16,607 bases of DNA from Oscillospiraceae bacterium (GTDB lineage: Bacteria > Bacillota > Clostridia > Oscillospirales > Oscillospiraceae). Positions 1-7,898 of this stretch are shown piece by piece. Each line of letters begins with the position of its first letter. Position 1 is the first letter of the stretch. The stretch is taken from NCBI GenBank assembly GCA_021205585.1, contig JAJPXI010000030.1:1159-17765 (forward strand). The letters run 5' to 3'. Below the pieces are notes generated by a model, which worked only from the letters and a program-made list of their open reading frames with translations, made no database searches and had not been told where the DNA came from. Made by a program: the position numbers and the translations under genes.

Positions 1-22
1 CGGCCGTCTCATCGTTTTTTTT
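1..22 (+). terminator. Possible right half of a terminator from a plus-strand gene left of the window
   Basis: The window opens with a GC-containing 14-mer followed directly by eight T residues (15-22). This is how the 3' arm and U tract of an intrinsic terminator look. The matching left arm would lie before position 1, so the hairpin cannot be confirmed. If real, it would end a plus-strand gene converging on eno. Confidence 0.3.
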
Positions 23-47
23 AGCGTGTGGGCCTCACAATCTCTGG

Positions 48-74
48 GGGGCCCGGCGCGGGCCCCCGGGCCCC
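48..74 (-). terminator. All-GC hairpin downstream of eno, possible terminator or 3' stabiliser
   Basis: GGGGCCCGG (48-56) pairs perfectly with CCGGGCCCC (66-74) across a 9-nt loop, about 35 nt past the eno stop codon on the minus strand. No U run follows it in the minus direction, so it is not a textbook intrinsic terminator. It may act with a Rho-like factor, slow polymerase, or protect the 3' end of the glycolytic mRNA. The remaining sequence up to 108 shows nothing else. Confidence 0.4.
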
Positions 75-108
75 ACCCCTTGTGGATTAAATACCCCTCT
101 GCGGGCCC

Positions 109-1410
109 TTACTTCAAATTGAAAAACGCCTTCCTGCCGGGATACTGGGCCACGGTGTCCAGTTCCTCCTCGATGCGCAGCAGCTGGTTGTACTTGGCCA
201 CCCGGTCGGTGCGGGAGGGGGCGCCAGTTTTAATCTGCCCGGCGTTGACGGCCACGGCGATGTCGGCGATGGTGGCGTCCTCGGTCTCGCCGGAGCGGTG
301 GGAGACGATGGCGGTATACCCGGCCCGGTTGGCCATCTGGATGGCGTCCAGGGTCTCGGTCAGGGTGCCGATCTGGTTGACCTTAATCAAAATGGCGTTG
401 CCCACCTGCTTTTCAATGCCGGTGGCCAGGCGCTCCACGTTGGTGACAAACAAATCGTCGCCCACCAGCTGCACCCGGCTGCCGATGGCCTTGGTCAGCA
501 TGGCCCAGCCCTCCCAGTCGGTTTCGGCCATGCCGTCCTCCAGGGAGATAATGGGGTAGGCGTCGGCAAACCGCTTCCACATATTGACCAGCTGCTGGCG
601 GGTCAGTTTGCGGCCGGACTTGGGCTGGATGTAGCACTGCTGCTCCTCTTCCCACCACTCGGAGGAAGCGGCGTCGATGGCAATCATAAAGTCCTCGCCG
701 GGTTTGTAGCCCGCCTGCTCGATGGCGGTGACGATGACTTTCAACGCGTCCTCGTCCTTTTTCAGGTTGGGTGCGTAGCCGCCCTCGTCGCCCACGCCGG
801 CAGCGGGAGTGCCGTTGTCCCTGAGCACGGTTTTCAGGGTGTGGAACACCTCGGCGCACCGACGCAGGGCCTCCCGGAAGGAGGGGGCGGACACGGGCAT
901 AATCATAAACTCCTGAATCTCCACGTTGTTGGTGGCGTGAGCGCCGCCGTTCAGGATGTTCATCATGGGCACGGGCAGCTGCTTGGCGTTCACGCCGCCG
1001 ATGTAGCTGTACAAAGCCATGCCCAGGGACTCGGCGGCGGCCTTGGCGCAGGCCAGGGACGCGCCCAAAATGGCGTTGGCCCCCAGGCGGGTCTTGTTGG
1101 GGGTGCCGTCCAGCTCGATGAGCGCGGCGTCGATGGCGGTCTGATCCAGCACGTTCATGCCCACCAGGCACTCGGCGATCTCTCCGTTGACGTGCTCCAC
1201 TGCGCTGAGGACACCCTTGCCAAGATAGCGGCTTTTGTCTCCGTCCCGCAGCTCGCAGGCCTCATAGATGCCGGTGGACGCGCCGGAGGGCACGGCGGCC
1301 CGGCCCATGGTGCCATCGTCCAGGTAGACCTCCACCTCCACGGTGGGGTTGCCCCGGCTGTCCAGAATCTCGCGGCCCAGTACGTCGGTGATTTCAATAA
1401 TCTGTTTCAT
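109..1410 (-). CDS. eno: Enolase (phosphopyruvate hydratase)
   Basis: Cytoplasmic enolase, interconverting 2-phosphoglycerate and phosphoenolpyruvate with Mg2+. The 433-residue length is normal for the family. The N-terminal lid domain has DSRGNPTVEVEV (about 17-28) and GASTG (43-47). The barrel has NGGAHATNN (His159), GDEGGYAPNL with Glu209 as the expected catalytic acid, KVNQIGTLTE around the catalytic lysine, and the signature SHRSGETED near residue 373. The ATG is preceded by an AAAAGGAGA ribosome site. It is the last gene of the trmL-pgk-tpiA-gpmI-eno operon and begins 18 nt after gpmI ends. All key motifs are intact and I see nothing odd. Identification is essentially certain from the family motifs. 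Confidence 0.97.
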   Translation of the reverse strand: MKQIIEITDVLGREILDSRGNPTVEVEVYLDDGTMGRAAVPSGASTGIYEACELRDGDKSRYLGKGVLSAVEHVNGEIAECLVGMNVLDQTAIDAALIELDGTPNKTRLGANAILGASLACAKAAAESLGMALYSYIGGVNAKQLPVPMMNILNGGAHATNNVEIQEFMIMPVSAPSFREALRRCAEVFHTLKTVLRDNGTPAAGVGDEGGYAPNLKKDEDALKVIVTAIEQAGYKPGEDFMIAIDAASSEWWEEEQQCYIQPKSGRKLTRQQLVNMWKRFADAYPIISLEDGMAETDWEGWAMLTKAIGSRVQLVGDDLFVTNVERLATGIEKQVGNAILIKVNQIGTLTETLDAIQMANRAGYTAIVSHRSGETEDATIADIAVAVNAGQIKTGAPSRTDRVAKYNQLLRIEEELDTVAQYPGRKAFFNLK

Positions 1411-1428
1411 AGCTGTTGGTCTCCTTTT

Positions 1429-2940
1429 TTATTGGATTAGGGTTTCGCCGGTCATCTCCAAAGGCTTGGACAGGCCCATCAAGTCCAGCATGGTGGGGGC
1501 GATGTCGGCCAGCCGGCCCGGGCGCAGGGTTACGTCCGCGCCGATGATGATGAAGGGGACGGGGTTGGTGGTGTGGGCGGTGAATGGCTCGCCGTTTTCG
1601 GCCACCATGCACTCGGCGTTGCCGTGGTCGGCGGTAATAATGGAAACTCCACCCATTTTCGAGGTAGCCTTTACCACCTGCCCCACGCAGTCGTCCACCG
1701 TCTCCACTGCCAAGCGGGCGGCCTCATAGATGCCGGTGTGGCCCACCATGTCACAGTTGGCCAGGTTGAGGACGATTACGTCGTAAGCGCCGCTTTCAAT
1801 GCGTTGGACGGTTTCGGCTGTGACCTCCCGTGCGCTCATGTCCGGCTTCATGTCGTAGGTGGGCACGGCGGGGGAGGGGATCAGCACCCGATCCTCGCCG
1901 GGGAACACCGTCTCCACGCCGCCATTGAAGAAGAAGGTAACGTGGGCGTATTTTTCGGTCTCCGCGATGCGCAGCTGAGTCAGGCCCAGGCGGCTGAGAT
2001 ACTCCCCCATGGTGTTCTGCAAAGACACCTTGGGGAAGGCCACCGACACATTGGGCATGGCGGCATCGTACTCGGTGGTGCAGACAAACCGCACCGGGAA
2101 AAAGCCCTTGCTCCGCGCCACGTCGGTAAACGCCGGATCCACAAGGCAGCGGGTGATCTCCCTGGCCCGGTCCGGGCGGAAATTATAGAAAATCACCGAG
2201 TCCCCGGGGCCGATTCGCCCCTCCGGCACGCACACGGCGGGCAGCATGAACTCGTCGGTCAGCTGGGCGTCGTAGGAGTCCTGCACAGCCTGGACGGGGT
2301 CGGGTTGGGCGATTCCCTCGCCTAAAACCAGCGCATCGTAGGCCTTCTGCACCCGATCCCAGCGCTTGTCCCGATCCATGGCGTAGTAGCGGCCCATGAC
2401 GGTGGCAATCTGCCCCACGCCAAGCTGGGCGCACGTCTGGGCGCACTCCCGCACAAACTCCCTGCCGGAGGCGGGGGGCACGTCCCGCCCGTCCAGGAAG
2501 GCGTGGAGGTAGACCCGCTCCACCCCCTGCTCTTTTGCCATACGCAGCAGGGCGTACAGGTGGGTATTGTGGCTGTGGACGCCGCCGTCGGACAGAAGTC
2601 CCATCAGGTGCAGGGCGGTGCCCTGGGCCTTGCAGGCGTTCATAGCGGACAGGTATTCTTCATTCTGGAAGAAAGAGCCGTCCTCAATGGCCCTGGAGAT
2701 GCGGGGCAGATCCTGAAAGACCACCCGGCCCGCGCCGATGTTGGTGTGGCCCACCTCGCTGTTGCCAATCTGGCCCTGGGGCAGGCCCACCTCCAGGCCG
2801 GAGGCGTCCAGTTGGGTGTGGGGGTACTCTTTGGCGAGACGATCCAGGTTGGGGGTGCGGGCGTTGGCCACCGCGTTGCCGGGGGCGCTTTCGCTCAGGC
2901 CAAAGCCGTCCATAATAATCAATGTCGTCGGTGTTTTCAT
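1429..2940 (-). CDS. gpmI: 2,3-bisphosphoglycerate-independent phosphoglycerate mutase
   Basis: Cofactor-independent mutase interconverting 3- and 2-phosphoglycerate through a phosphoserine intermediate, with two metal ions (usually Mn2+). The 503 residues match the usual 505-515. The N-terminal metal site is IIMDGFGLSE (about 8-17). The catalytic Ser61 lies in GQIGNSEVGHTNIGAGR. The phosphotransferase insert carries HSHNTHLYALL and HAFLDGRDVPP. The C-terminal metal-binding stretch is ITADHGNAE. It belongs to the alkaline phosphatase superfamily and is unrelated to the dPGM type. An AAGGAGT ribosome site precedes the ATG, and the gene begins 21 nt after tpiA ends. In spore formers this enzyme is known to be pH- and Mn2+-sensitive, which is family knowledge and not visible here. 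Confidence 0.96.
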   Translation of the reverse strand: MKTPTTLIIMDGFGLSESAPGNAVANARTPNLDRLAKEYPHTQLDASGLEVGLPQGQIGNSEVGHTNIGAGRVVFQDLPRISRAIEDGSFFQNEEYLSAMNACKAQGTALHLMGLLSDGGVHSHNTHLYALLRMAKEQGVERVYLHAFLDGRDVPPASGREFVRECAQTCAQLGVGQIATVMGRYYAMDRDKRWDRVQKAYDALVLGEGIAQPDPVQAVQDSYDAQLTDEFMLPAVCVPEGRIGPGDSVIFYNFRPDRAREITRCLVDPAFTDVARSKGFFPVRFVCTTEYDAAMPNVSVAFPKVSLQNTMGEYLSRLGLTQLRIAETEKYAHVTFFFNGGVETVFPGEDRVLIPSPAVPTYDMKPDMSAREVTAETVQRIESGAYDVIVLNLANCDMVGHTGIYEAARLAVETVDDCVGQVVKATSKMGGVSIITADHGNAECMVAENGEPFTAHTTNPVPFIIIGADVTLRPGRLADIAPTMLDLMGLSKPLEMTGETLIQ

Positions 2941-2961
2941 GGAACACTCCTTACTGGGTAT

Positions 2962-3735
2962 TTACTCCTGATTGGCCGCCTGGACGATTTTGCTCAGGGC
3001 CTCCGGTTTCAGGGACGCGCCGCCAATCAGCCCGCCGTCGATGTCCGGCTGGGCCAGCAGCTCGGCGGCGTTTTTCTCGTTCATGGAGCCGCCGTAGAGG
3101 ATGGTGGCGGAGCGGGCGGTCTTTGCGTCGTACAGCCGGCGGATCAGGGTGCGGATGGCGTTGCAGACCTGGCCGGCCTGCTCGGCGGTGGCCGTCTGAC
3201 CGGTGCCGATGGCCCACAGGGGCTCGTAGGCGATGACCACCCGGCGCAGCTTGTCCTGGGGGACGCCGTACAGGGCGGCCTTAACCTGGCAGGTAATCCA
3301 CTCAAGGGTGACGCCGAACTGGCGCTGCTCCAAACTCTCTCCCACGCAGACGATGGGGCGCAGCCCGGCCTCCAGGGCGGCCAGCACTTTTTTGTTGACG
3401 GTGGCGTCGGTCTCATTATAGTACTGGCGGCGCTCCGAGTGGCCGATGATGACGTACTTCACGCCCAAATCCCGGAGCATCTGGGCGGAGACCTCGCCGG
3501 TGTAGGCCCCGCTGGACAGCTCGTGCATATTCTGCGCGCCAATGGCGATCCGGCCTCCCTTGCAGGCTTTTAAGGCGGCGGGGATGTCGATAAAGGGGAC
3601 GCACAGGGCCACCTCGCACAGGCGGGGCTTGCTCAGCAGGGGCTTGAACGCCTCGGCAAAGCTGCGGGTTTCAGATGGGGTCAGGTTCATTTTCCAGTTG
3701 CCGGCAATCATAGGCTTGCGGTAACGGCGGTTCAT
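2962..3735 (-). CDS. tpiA: Triosephosphate isomerase
   Basis: Interconverts dihydroxyacetone phosphate and glyceraldehyde 3-phosphate. The 257-residue TIM barrel is of normal length. Substrate-binding Asn13 and Lys15 lie in AGNWKMN. Catalytic His99 is in VIIGHSERR and catalytic Glu171 in AYEPLWAIGTG. The phosphate loop is YGGSMNEKNA followed by GGLIGGASLKP near the C terminus. A GGAAGGA ribosome site sits upstream of the ATG. The gene lies third in the glycolytic operon, 75 nt after pgk, the widest gap in the operon. That gap holds a small hairpin, listed separately. No defect is seen. Confidence 0.96.
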   Translation of the reverse strand: MNRRYRKPMIAGNWKMNLTPSETRSFAEAFKPLLSKPRLCEVALCVPFIDIPAALKACKGGRIAIGAQNMHELSSGAYTGEVSAQMLRDLGVKYVIIGHSERRQYYNETDATVNKKVLAALEAGLRPIVCVGESLEQRQFGVTLEWITCQVKAALYGVPQDKLRRVVIAYEPLWAIGTGQTATAEQAGQVCNAIRTLIRRLYDAKTARSATILYGGSMNEKNAAELLAQPDIDGGLIGGASLKPEALSKIVQAANQE

Positions 3736-3779
3736 GGGAATCCTTCCTTTCTTATCTGGTGTACTACATTTTATATAAT

Positions 3780-3797
3780 GGGAATCCTCTGATTCCC
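3780..3797 (-). promoter_or_regulatory. Small hairpin in the pgk-tpiA spacer
   Basis: A 7-bp perfect stem (GGGAATC and GATTCCC) closes a 4-nt loop. It is followed on the minus strand by an AT-rich stretch (TTATATAAAAT) before the tpiA ribosome site. There is no U run strong enough for a terminator and no convincing -35 for an internal promoter. A processing or stability element that tunes tpiA-gpmI-eno relative to pgk is possible, but that is inference. Confidence 0.35.
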
Positions 3798-3810
3798 TGG
3801 GATTACAAAG

Positions 3811-5007
3811 TCAGTCCCGATCCAGCAGGCAGGCCACGCCGGGCAGTTCCCGGCCCTCCAGGAACTCCAGAGAGGCCCCGCCGCCGGTGGAGATGTGGGT
3901 CATGCGCTCGGCGAAGCCCAGCTGCTCCACCGCCGCCGCCGAATCCCCGCCGCCGACGATGGTGACGGCGGCGCTGTCCGCCATGGCTTTCGCTACGGCC
4001 TGGGTGCCCTTGGCGAAGGCGGGGAACTCAAACACCCCCATGGGGCCGTTCCAGATGACGGTGCCCGCCTCCTGCAAGGCGGCTGTGTACTGCTCGATGG
4101 TCTTGCGCCCGATGTCCAGGCCCATCAGATCGTTGGGGATGCTGGTGGTGTCCAGGATGATGGGGGCGGCGTCGGGGGAGAAGTCCTTGGCGGCCACATG
4201 GTCCACCGGCAGCAGGAACTGCACGTTCCGTTCCCTGGCCTTTCTCAGCATCTCGGAGGCGTATTCCAGCCGATCCTCCTCGCACAAAGACGCGCCGATG
4301 CCGTGGCCGTTGGCCCGCAGGAAGGTGTAGGCCATGCCGCCGCCGATGATAATGGTGTCGGCCAGTTCCAGCAGATGGTTGATCACGCCGATTTTATCGG
4401 ACACCTTGGAGCCGCCCAGCACGGCCACCAGGGGCCGCCTGGGGTCCTCCAGCGCGCCACCCATAATGTCCAGTTCCTTCTGCACCAGCAGGCCCGCCAC
4501 GGCGGGCAGGTGGGCGGCCACCCCGGCGGTGGAGGCGTGGGCGCGGTGGACGGTGCCGAAGGCGTCGGAGACAAACAGCTGGGCCATCCCGGCCAGCTGG
4601 GCGGCGAAGGCGGGGTCGTTTTTCTCCTCCTCCGGGTGGAAGCGCAGGTTTTCCAGCAGCAGGATTTCCCCGGCCTTCAGTTCCGCAGCCTTGGCCTGGG
4701 CGTCCGGCCCCACCACGTCCTTGGCCATCTGCACCGGTGTCTCCAGCAGCTCGCCCAGCCGACGGGCCACCGGGGCCAGGGACAGGCTCTCCACCCACTT
4801 GCCCTTGGGCCGGCCCAGGTGGGAGCAGGCGATGACGGCGGCCCCGCGCTCCAGCAGATAGCGGATGGTGGGCAGGGAGGAGACGATGCGCTTTTCGTCA
4901 GTGATGGCGCCGGTGGCCTTGTCCATGGGGACGTTGAAGTCGCAGCGCAGCAGAACCTTCTTGCCGGTCACCTCCACATCCTGTACAGTTTTTTTCGCGT
5001 ATTTCAT
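3811..5007 (-). CDS. pgk: Phosphoglycerate kinase
   Basis: Transfers phosphate from 1,3-bisphosphoglycerate to ADP, the first ATP-yielding step of glycolysis. The 398 residues fit the usual 390-400. The N-terminal substrate domain shows LLRCDFNVPMD (about 20-30), the basic loop SHLGRPKGK, and ENLRFHPEEEKND. The C-terminal nucleotide domain shows VLGGSKVSDKIGV, GGGMAYTFL, WNGPMGVFEFPAFAKGT, and TIVGGGDSAAAVEQ followed by HISTGGGASLEFLEG. The ATG overlaps the trmL stop codon by 4 nt (ATGA, 5004-5007), and an AAAGGGG ribosome site lies inside the end of trmL. The two genes are therefore probably translationally coupled. The family assignment is not in doubt. Confidence 0.97.
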   Translation of the reverse strand: MKYAKKTVQDVEVTGKKVLLRCDFNVPMDKATGAITDEKRIVSSLPTIRYLLERGAAVIACSHLGRPKGKWVESLSLAPVARRLGELLETPVQMAKDVVGPDAQAKAAELKAGEILLLENLRFHPEEEKNDPAFAAQLAGMAQLFVSDAFGTVHRAHASTAGVAAHLPAVAGLLVQKELDIMGGALEDPRRPLVAVLGGSKVSDKIGVINHLLELADTIIIGGGMAYTFLRANGHGIGASLCEEDRLEYASEMLRKARERNVQFLLPVDHVAAKDFSPDAAPIILDTTSIPNDLMGLDIGRKTIEQYTAALQEAGTVIWNGPMGVFEFPAFAKGTQAVAKAMADSAAVTIVGGGDSAAAVEQLGFAERMTHISTGGGASLEFLEGRELPGVACLLDRD

Positions 5008-5495
5008 GTGCTTACCCCTTTCATTTCTCCCGCGTCGCTCAGGCCGGGGAAGCCGGTCTGCCGCAGGGCTTCATAGACTAAAATTGCCGCTGAATTGGCC
5101 AGGTTCAGGCTCCGGGCCTCGGGCCGCATGGGGATCCGGATGCACCGCTGGGCGTATTTCATGCGCAGCGGCTCCGGCAGCCCGGCAGTCTCCTTGCCGA
5201 AGAGCAGATAGCAGCCGGGCCGGAAGGCGGCCTGGGCGTACCCCCTGGGGGCCTTGGTGGTGGCTAGCCACAGATCCGGGTTCGGGTTTTGCTCAAAAAA
5301 TTGCTCCAGATTGTCGTAGACCCGCAGATCCACCATAGGCCAGTAGTCCAGCCCCGCCCGCCTGACCGCCCGGTCCGAGATGTCGAACCCCAGGGGGCGA
5401 ACCAGGTGCAGGCGGCTCCTGGTGGCGGCGCAGGTGCGGGCGATGTTGCCGGTGTTCATGGGGATTTCAGGCTCTACCAGCACCACGTTGACCAT
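5004..5495 (-). CDS. trmL: tRNA (cytidine(34)-2'-O)-methyltransferase, SPOUT family
   Basis: SAM-dependent enzyme that 2'-O-methylates the wobble nucleotide of tRNA-Leu isoacceptors. The 163 residues are normal for the single-domain TrmL group. It opens with NVVLVEPEIPMNTGNIARTCAA (about 3-24), the RNA-facing first strand and loop. The trefoil-knot SAM site is LLFGKETAGLPE (97-108) followed by IRIPMRPEARSLNLANSAAI (119-138), where the RSLNLxN element is diagnostic. The start is the ATG at 5495-5493, because family members begin M-x-N-I/V-V. An AAGGGGG ribosome site lies about 8 nt upstream. It is the first gene of the glycolytic operon and overlaps pgk, an unusual partner for a tRNA modification gene. 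The older annotation 'CspR/YibK' is the same family. Confidence 0.93.
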   Translation of the reverse strand: MVNVVLVEPEIPMNTGNIARTCAATRSRLHLVRPLGFDISDRAVRRAGLDYWPMVDLRVYDNLEQFFEQNPNPDLWLATTKAPRGYAQAAFRPGCYLLFGKETAGLPEPLRMKYAQRCIRIPMRPEARSLNLANSAAILVYEALRQTGFPGLSDAGEMKGVST

Positions 5496-5520
5496 CCTCC
5501 GCGCCCCCTTCGCCGATGTA

Positions 5521-5547
5521 AAACCGGGCCGCGAACCGGGCCGGTTT
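5521..5547 (-). repeat. Inverted repeat in the trmL 5' leader
   Basis: AAACCGG (5521-5527) and CCGGTTT (5541-5547) form a 7-bp inverted repeat. It lies between the predicted transcription start of the trmL operon (about 5555) and the trmL start codon. It could be an RNA hairpin or an operator for a repressor acting just downstream of the promoter. Neither role is shown by the sequence alone. Confidence 0.3.
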
Positions 5548-5561
5548 GCTCATACAGGGCT

Positions 5562-5590
5562 ATTGTAATCCAAACGGGCGCAAATTTCAA
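5562..5590 (-). promoter_or_regulatory. Sigma-A-type promoter of the trmL-pgk-tpiA-gpmI-eno operon
   Basis: Read on the minus strand, TTGAAA (5590-5585) and TACAAT (5567-5562) are separated by exactly 17 nt. Each differs from consensus at one position. Transcription should start near 5555, leaving a leader of about 60 nt before trmL. It lies back to back with the proB promoter, with 30 bp between the two -35 elements. Confidence 0.75.
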
Positions 5591-5620
5591 GAAAAAGAGG
5601 AAGGAAAGTTGGAAATTTTA

Positions 5621-5649
5621 TAGACAAATTTTTTTCTTGGTGTTATACT
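5621..5649 (+). promoter_or_regulatory. Sigma-A promoter of proBA with extended -10
   Basis: TAGACA (5621-5626) and TATACT (5644-5649) are spaced by 17 nt. A TG at 5641-5642 gives an extended -10 (TGnTATACT). Transcription should start about 5656, only some 33 nt before the proB start. That is too short for a T-box or other long riboregulator. Confidence 0.8.
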
Positions 5650-5688
5650 ATATTTGTGATTTTTTACTTTTTGGAAGGAAGATGAACT

Positions 5689-6495
5689 GTGAAACAGGAT
5701 GGACGGCGCGTTGTGGTCAAGGTGGGCACCTCCACGGTGACGCGGGAAAACGGCGCGCCAAATCTGCACACTCTGGACCGACTGGCGAGGGTGCTGGCCG
5801 ACTTCCGGGGGATGGGGCACCAGGTCGTCCTGGTGTCCTCCGGGGCCATCGCCGTGGGAACGGACAAGCTGAAGCTGGCCCAGCGGCCCCAGGAGCTGGA
5901 GCGCAAGCAGGCCGCCGCCGCCGTGGGCCAGTGTGAGCTGATGCATATGTACGACAAGCTGCTGGGGGAGTACGGCTGCACCGTGGCCCAGATTCTCCTG
6001 GGGGCCGCCGACGTCCGGGACGATGTGCGCCGGGAGCACCTGCGCAACACCTTTTCCGCCCTGCTGGAGATGGGGTGCATCCCGGTGGTCAACGAAAACG
6101 AGTCGGTCTGCTCCACCGAGATTGAGATGGGGGAGTCCAAGCTGCTGGGGGACAACGACACCCTGTCCGCCCTGGTGGCCCAGCTGTGCGGGGCGGATCT
6201 GCTGGTGCTGCTGTCCGACATTGACGGGCTGTACACCGCCGACCCCCGGCAGGACGAGGGGGCCGTGCTCATCCACCGGGTAGACCGCCTGACCGAACGG
6301 CTGTGGTCTATGGCCGGGGGCGCCGGCTCCTGGCGGGGCACCGGCGGCATGGCCACCAAGCTCTCCGCCGCCCAGATTGCCATGTCCGCCGGGGTGGACA
6401 TGGTCATCACCAACGGGGCGCGGGTGGAGACGCTGTACGATATTATCGAGGGCAAGCCGGTGGGAACCCGTTTCTGCGCACAGAAACAAGTGTAA
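5689..6495 (+). CDS. proB: Glutamate 5-kinase
   Basis: Phosphorylates L-glutamate to gamma-glutamyl phosphate, the first and usually proline-inhibited step of proline synthesis. The 268 residues are the amino-acid-kinase domain alone. The C-terminal PUA domain of the 367-residue E. coli enzyme is absent, as in a number of short ProB proteins. Motifs visible are VVVKVGTSTVT (about 8-18), VLVSSGAIAVG, AAVGQCELMHMY, VVNENESVCSTEIE, GDNDTLSALVA, LLSDIDGLYTADPR and GTGGMATKLSAA. The GTG at 5689 is chosen because it gives the family N terminus and has GGAAGGA 10 nt upstream. The nearby ATG at 5682 is in another frame. It forms an operon with proA and is driven by the promoter at 5621-5649. Confidence 0.95.
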   Translation: MKQDGRRVVVKVGTSTVTRENGAPNLHTLDRLARVLADFRGMGHQVVLVSSGAIAVGTDKLKLAQRPQELERKQAAAAVGQCELMHMYDKLLGEYGCTVAQILLGAADVRDDVRREHLRNTFSALLEMGCIPVVNENESVCSTEIEMGESKLLGDNDTLSALVAQLCGADLLVLLSDIDGLYTADPRQDEGAVLIHRVDRLTERLWSMAGGAGSWRGTGGMATKLSAAQIAMSAGVDMVITNGARVETLYDIIEGKPVGTRFCAQKQV

Positions 6496-6554
6496 AGTTA
6501 AATTCCTTTTCATTTATTGATATACAAAGCCAAAGCAAGGAGGCACTGTGGAAC

Positions 6555-7820
6555 ATGGAAGAAAAAGAACTGACCGCCCTGGAGCGCCAGGGCAGAGCCG
6601 CGAAAGAGGCCGCGCGGACGCTGGCCGTGGCCAGCTCCCGGGAGAAGGACCGGGCGCTGGACGCCATTTGCGACGGCCTGCTGGCCCGGCAGGGGGAGGT
6701 GCTGGCCGCCAACGCCGAGGACCTGGCCGCCGCACGGGCCGCCGGGATGTCCCCGGCAATGCAGGATCGGCTGATGCTGGATGTAAAGCGCGTGGCCGGC
6801 ATTGTGTCCGGGGTGGGCGAGATCATCGCCCTGCCCGACCCCATCGGCCAGGTGACCAAGATGGAGCGCCGCCCCAACGGGCTGCAGATTGGCCGCCGCC
6901 GGGTGCCCCTGGGGGTGGTGGGTATGATTTACGAGGCCCGGCCAAACGTGACGGTGGACGCCGCCGCCCTGTGCCTGAAAACTGGCAACGCCGTCATTCT
7001 TCGGGGTGGGCACGATGCCATCCGCAGCAACCTGGCCCTGGCCGGCATTATGCGGGACGCACTGGAGCAGTCCGGCCTGCCCAGGGACTGCGTCTGCCTG
7101 GTGGAGGATACCAGCCGGAGCAGCGCCGTGGAGCTGATGAACCTGACCGCCTACCTGGACGTGCTGATTCCCAGGGGCAGCCGGGGGCTGATCCGCTCGG
7201 TGGTGGAACACGCGAGGGTGCCCGTCATCGAGACGGGCAGCGGCGTGTGCCATGTGTACGTAGACGAGCATGCCGACCTGGAGATGGCCGCCAACATCAT
7301 CACCAACGCCAAGTGCTCCCGCCCCTCCGTGTGCAACGCCGCAGAGTGCCTGCTGGTTCACCACAGCGTGGCCCAGGAGTTTTTGCCTATGGCCTGGGAG
7401 AAGCTGAAGCAGTGGAACGTGGAGATTCACGGGGACGGCGTGACCCGGAGCATTTTGGGGGAGTTCACCGTCATTCCCGCCACCGAGGCCGACTGGGATA
7501 CGGAGTACGGGGACTATAAGCTGGCCGTCCGAGTGGTGGGCAGCGCCGACGAGGCCATGGACTTCATCGCCCGCCACGGCACTGGCCACTCCGAGGCCAT
7601 CGTCACCGAAAATTACACCACCGCCCAGCGGTTTCTGGATCGGGTGGACGCGGCGGCGGTGTACGTCAACGCCTCCACCCGCTTCACCGACGGCGGCGAG
7701 TTCGGCCTGGGGGCGGAAATCGGCATCTCCACCCAAAAGCTCCACGCCCGCGGCCCCATGGGTCTGGAGGAGATGACCAGCTCCAAGTACATCATCTACG
7801 GGAACGGGCAGATTCGGTAA
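6555..7820 (+). CDS. proA: Gamma-glutamyl phosphate reductase (glutamate-5-semialdehyde dehydrogenase)
   Basis: NADPH-dependent reductase converting gamma-glutamyl phosphate to glutamate 5-semialdehyde, which cyclises on the way to proline. The 421 residues match the usual 415-420. The frame is open further upstream into proB. The ATG at 6555 is chosen because AAGGAGG lies at 6537-6543 and the product then starts as other ProA proteins do. Motifs are IYEARPNVTVDAAALCLKTGN (about 125-145), ILRGGHDAIRSN, IPRGSRGLI, and catalytic Cys260 in RPSVCNAAE. The C terminus holds DGGEFGLGAEIGIST and HARGPMGLEEMTS. It follows proB by 59 nt and ends just before a bidirectional terminator. An unusual Cys254 sits near the active site in NAKCSRPSVC, but the catalytic Cys is intact. 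Confidence 0.96.
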   Translation: MEEKELTALERQGRAAKEAARTLAVASSREKDRALDAICDGLLARQGEVLAANAEDLAAARAAGMSPAMQDRLMLDVKRVAGIVSGVGEIIALPDPIGQVTKMERRPNGLQIGRRRVPLGVVGMIYEARPNVTVDAAALCLKTGNAVILRGGHDAIRSNLALAGIMRDALEQSGLPRDCVCLVEDTSRSSAVELMNLTAYLDVLIPRGSRGLIRSVVEHARVPVIETGSGVCHVYVDEHADLEMAANIITNAKCSRPSVCNAAECLLVHHSVAQEFLPMAWEKLKQWNVEIHGDGVTRSILGEFTVIPATEADWDTEYGDYKLAVRVVGSADEAMDFIARHGTGHSEAIVTENYTTAQRFLDRVDAAAVYVNASTRFTDGGEFGLGAEIGISTQKLHARGPMGLEEMTSSKYIIYGNGQIR

Positions 7821-7835
7821 TCAGGCTCCGGAAAC

Positions 7836-7892
7836 AAAAACCGCTCCCCCGAAGCCGGCCGGCGCCGGTCTCCGGGGGAGCGGGATGGTTTT
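7836..7892. terminator. Bidirectional intrinsic terminator between proA and the carboxypeptidase gene
   Basis: An 11-bp perfect stem pairs CCGCTCCCCCG (7841-7851) with CGGGGGAGCGG (7873-7883). The apical part is itself GC-palindromic. On the plus strand it is followed by a short T run (GGTTTTA, 7888-7893). On the minus strand it is followed by the complement of AAAAA at 7836-7840, a five-U run. It therefore fits termination of both convergent units. Confidence 0.85.
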
Positions 7893-7898
7893 ACGATG

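Noticed and set aside
298..1440. A 380-codon plus-strand frame opposite eno
   Set aside because: Antisense to enolase, composition biased to Gly, His and Val, no domain seen.
3765..3800. Internal promoter before tpiA (TATATA/TATAAA on the minus strand)
   Set aside because: No acceptable -35 lies 16-18 nt upstream of either -10 candidate.
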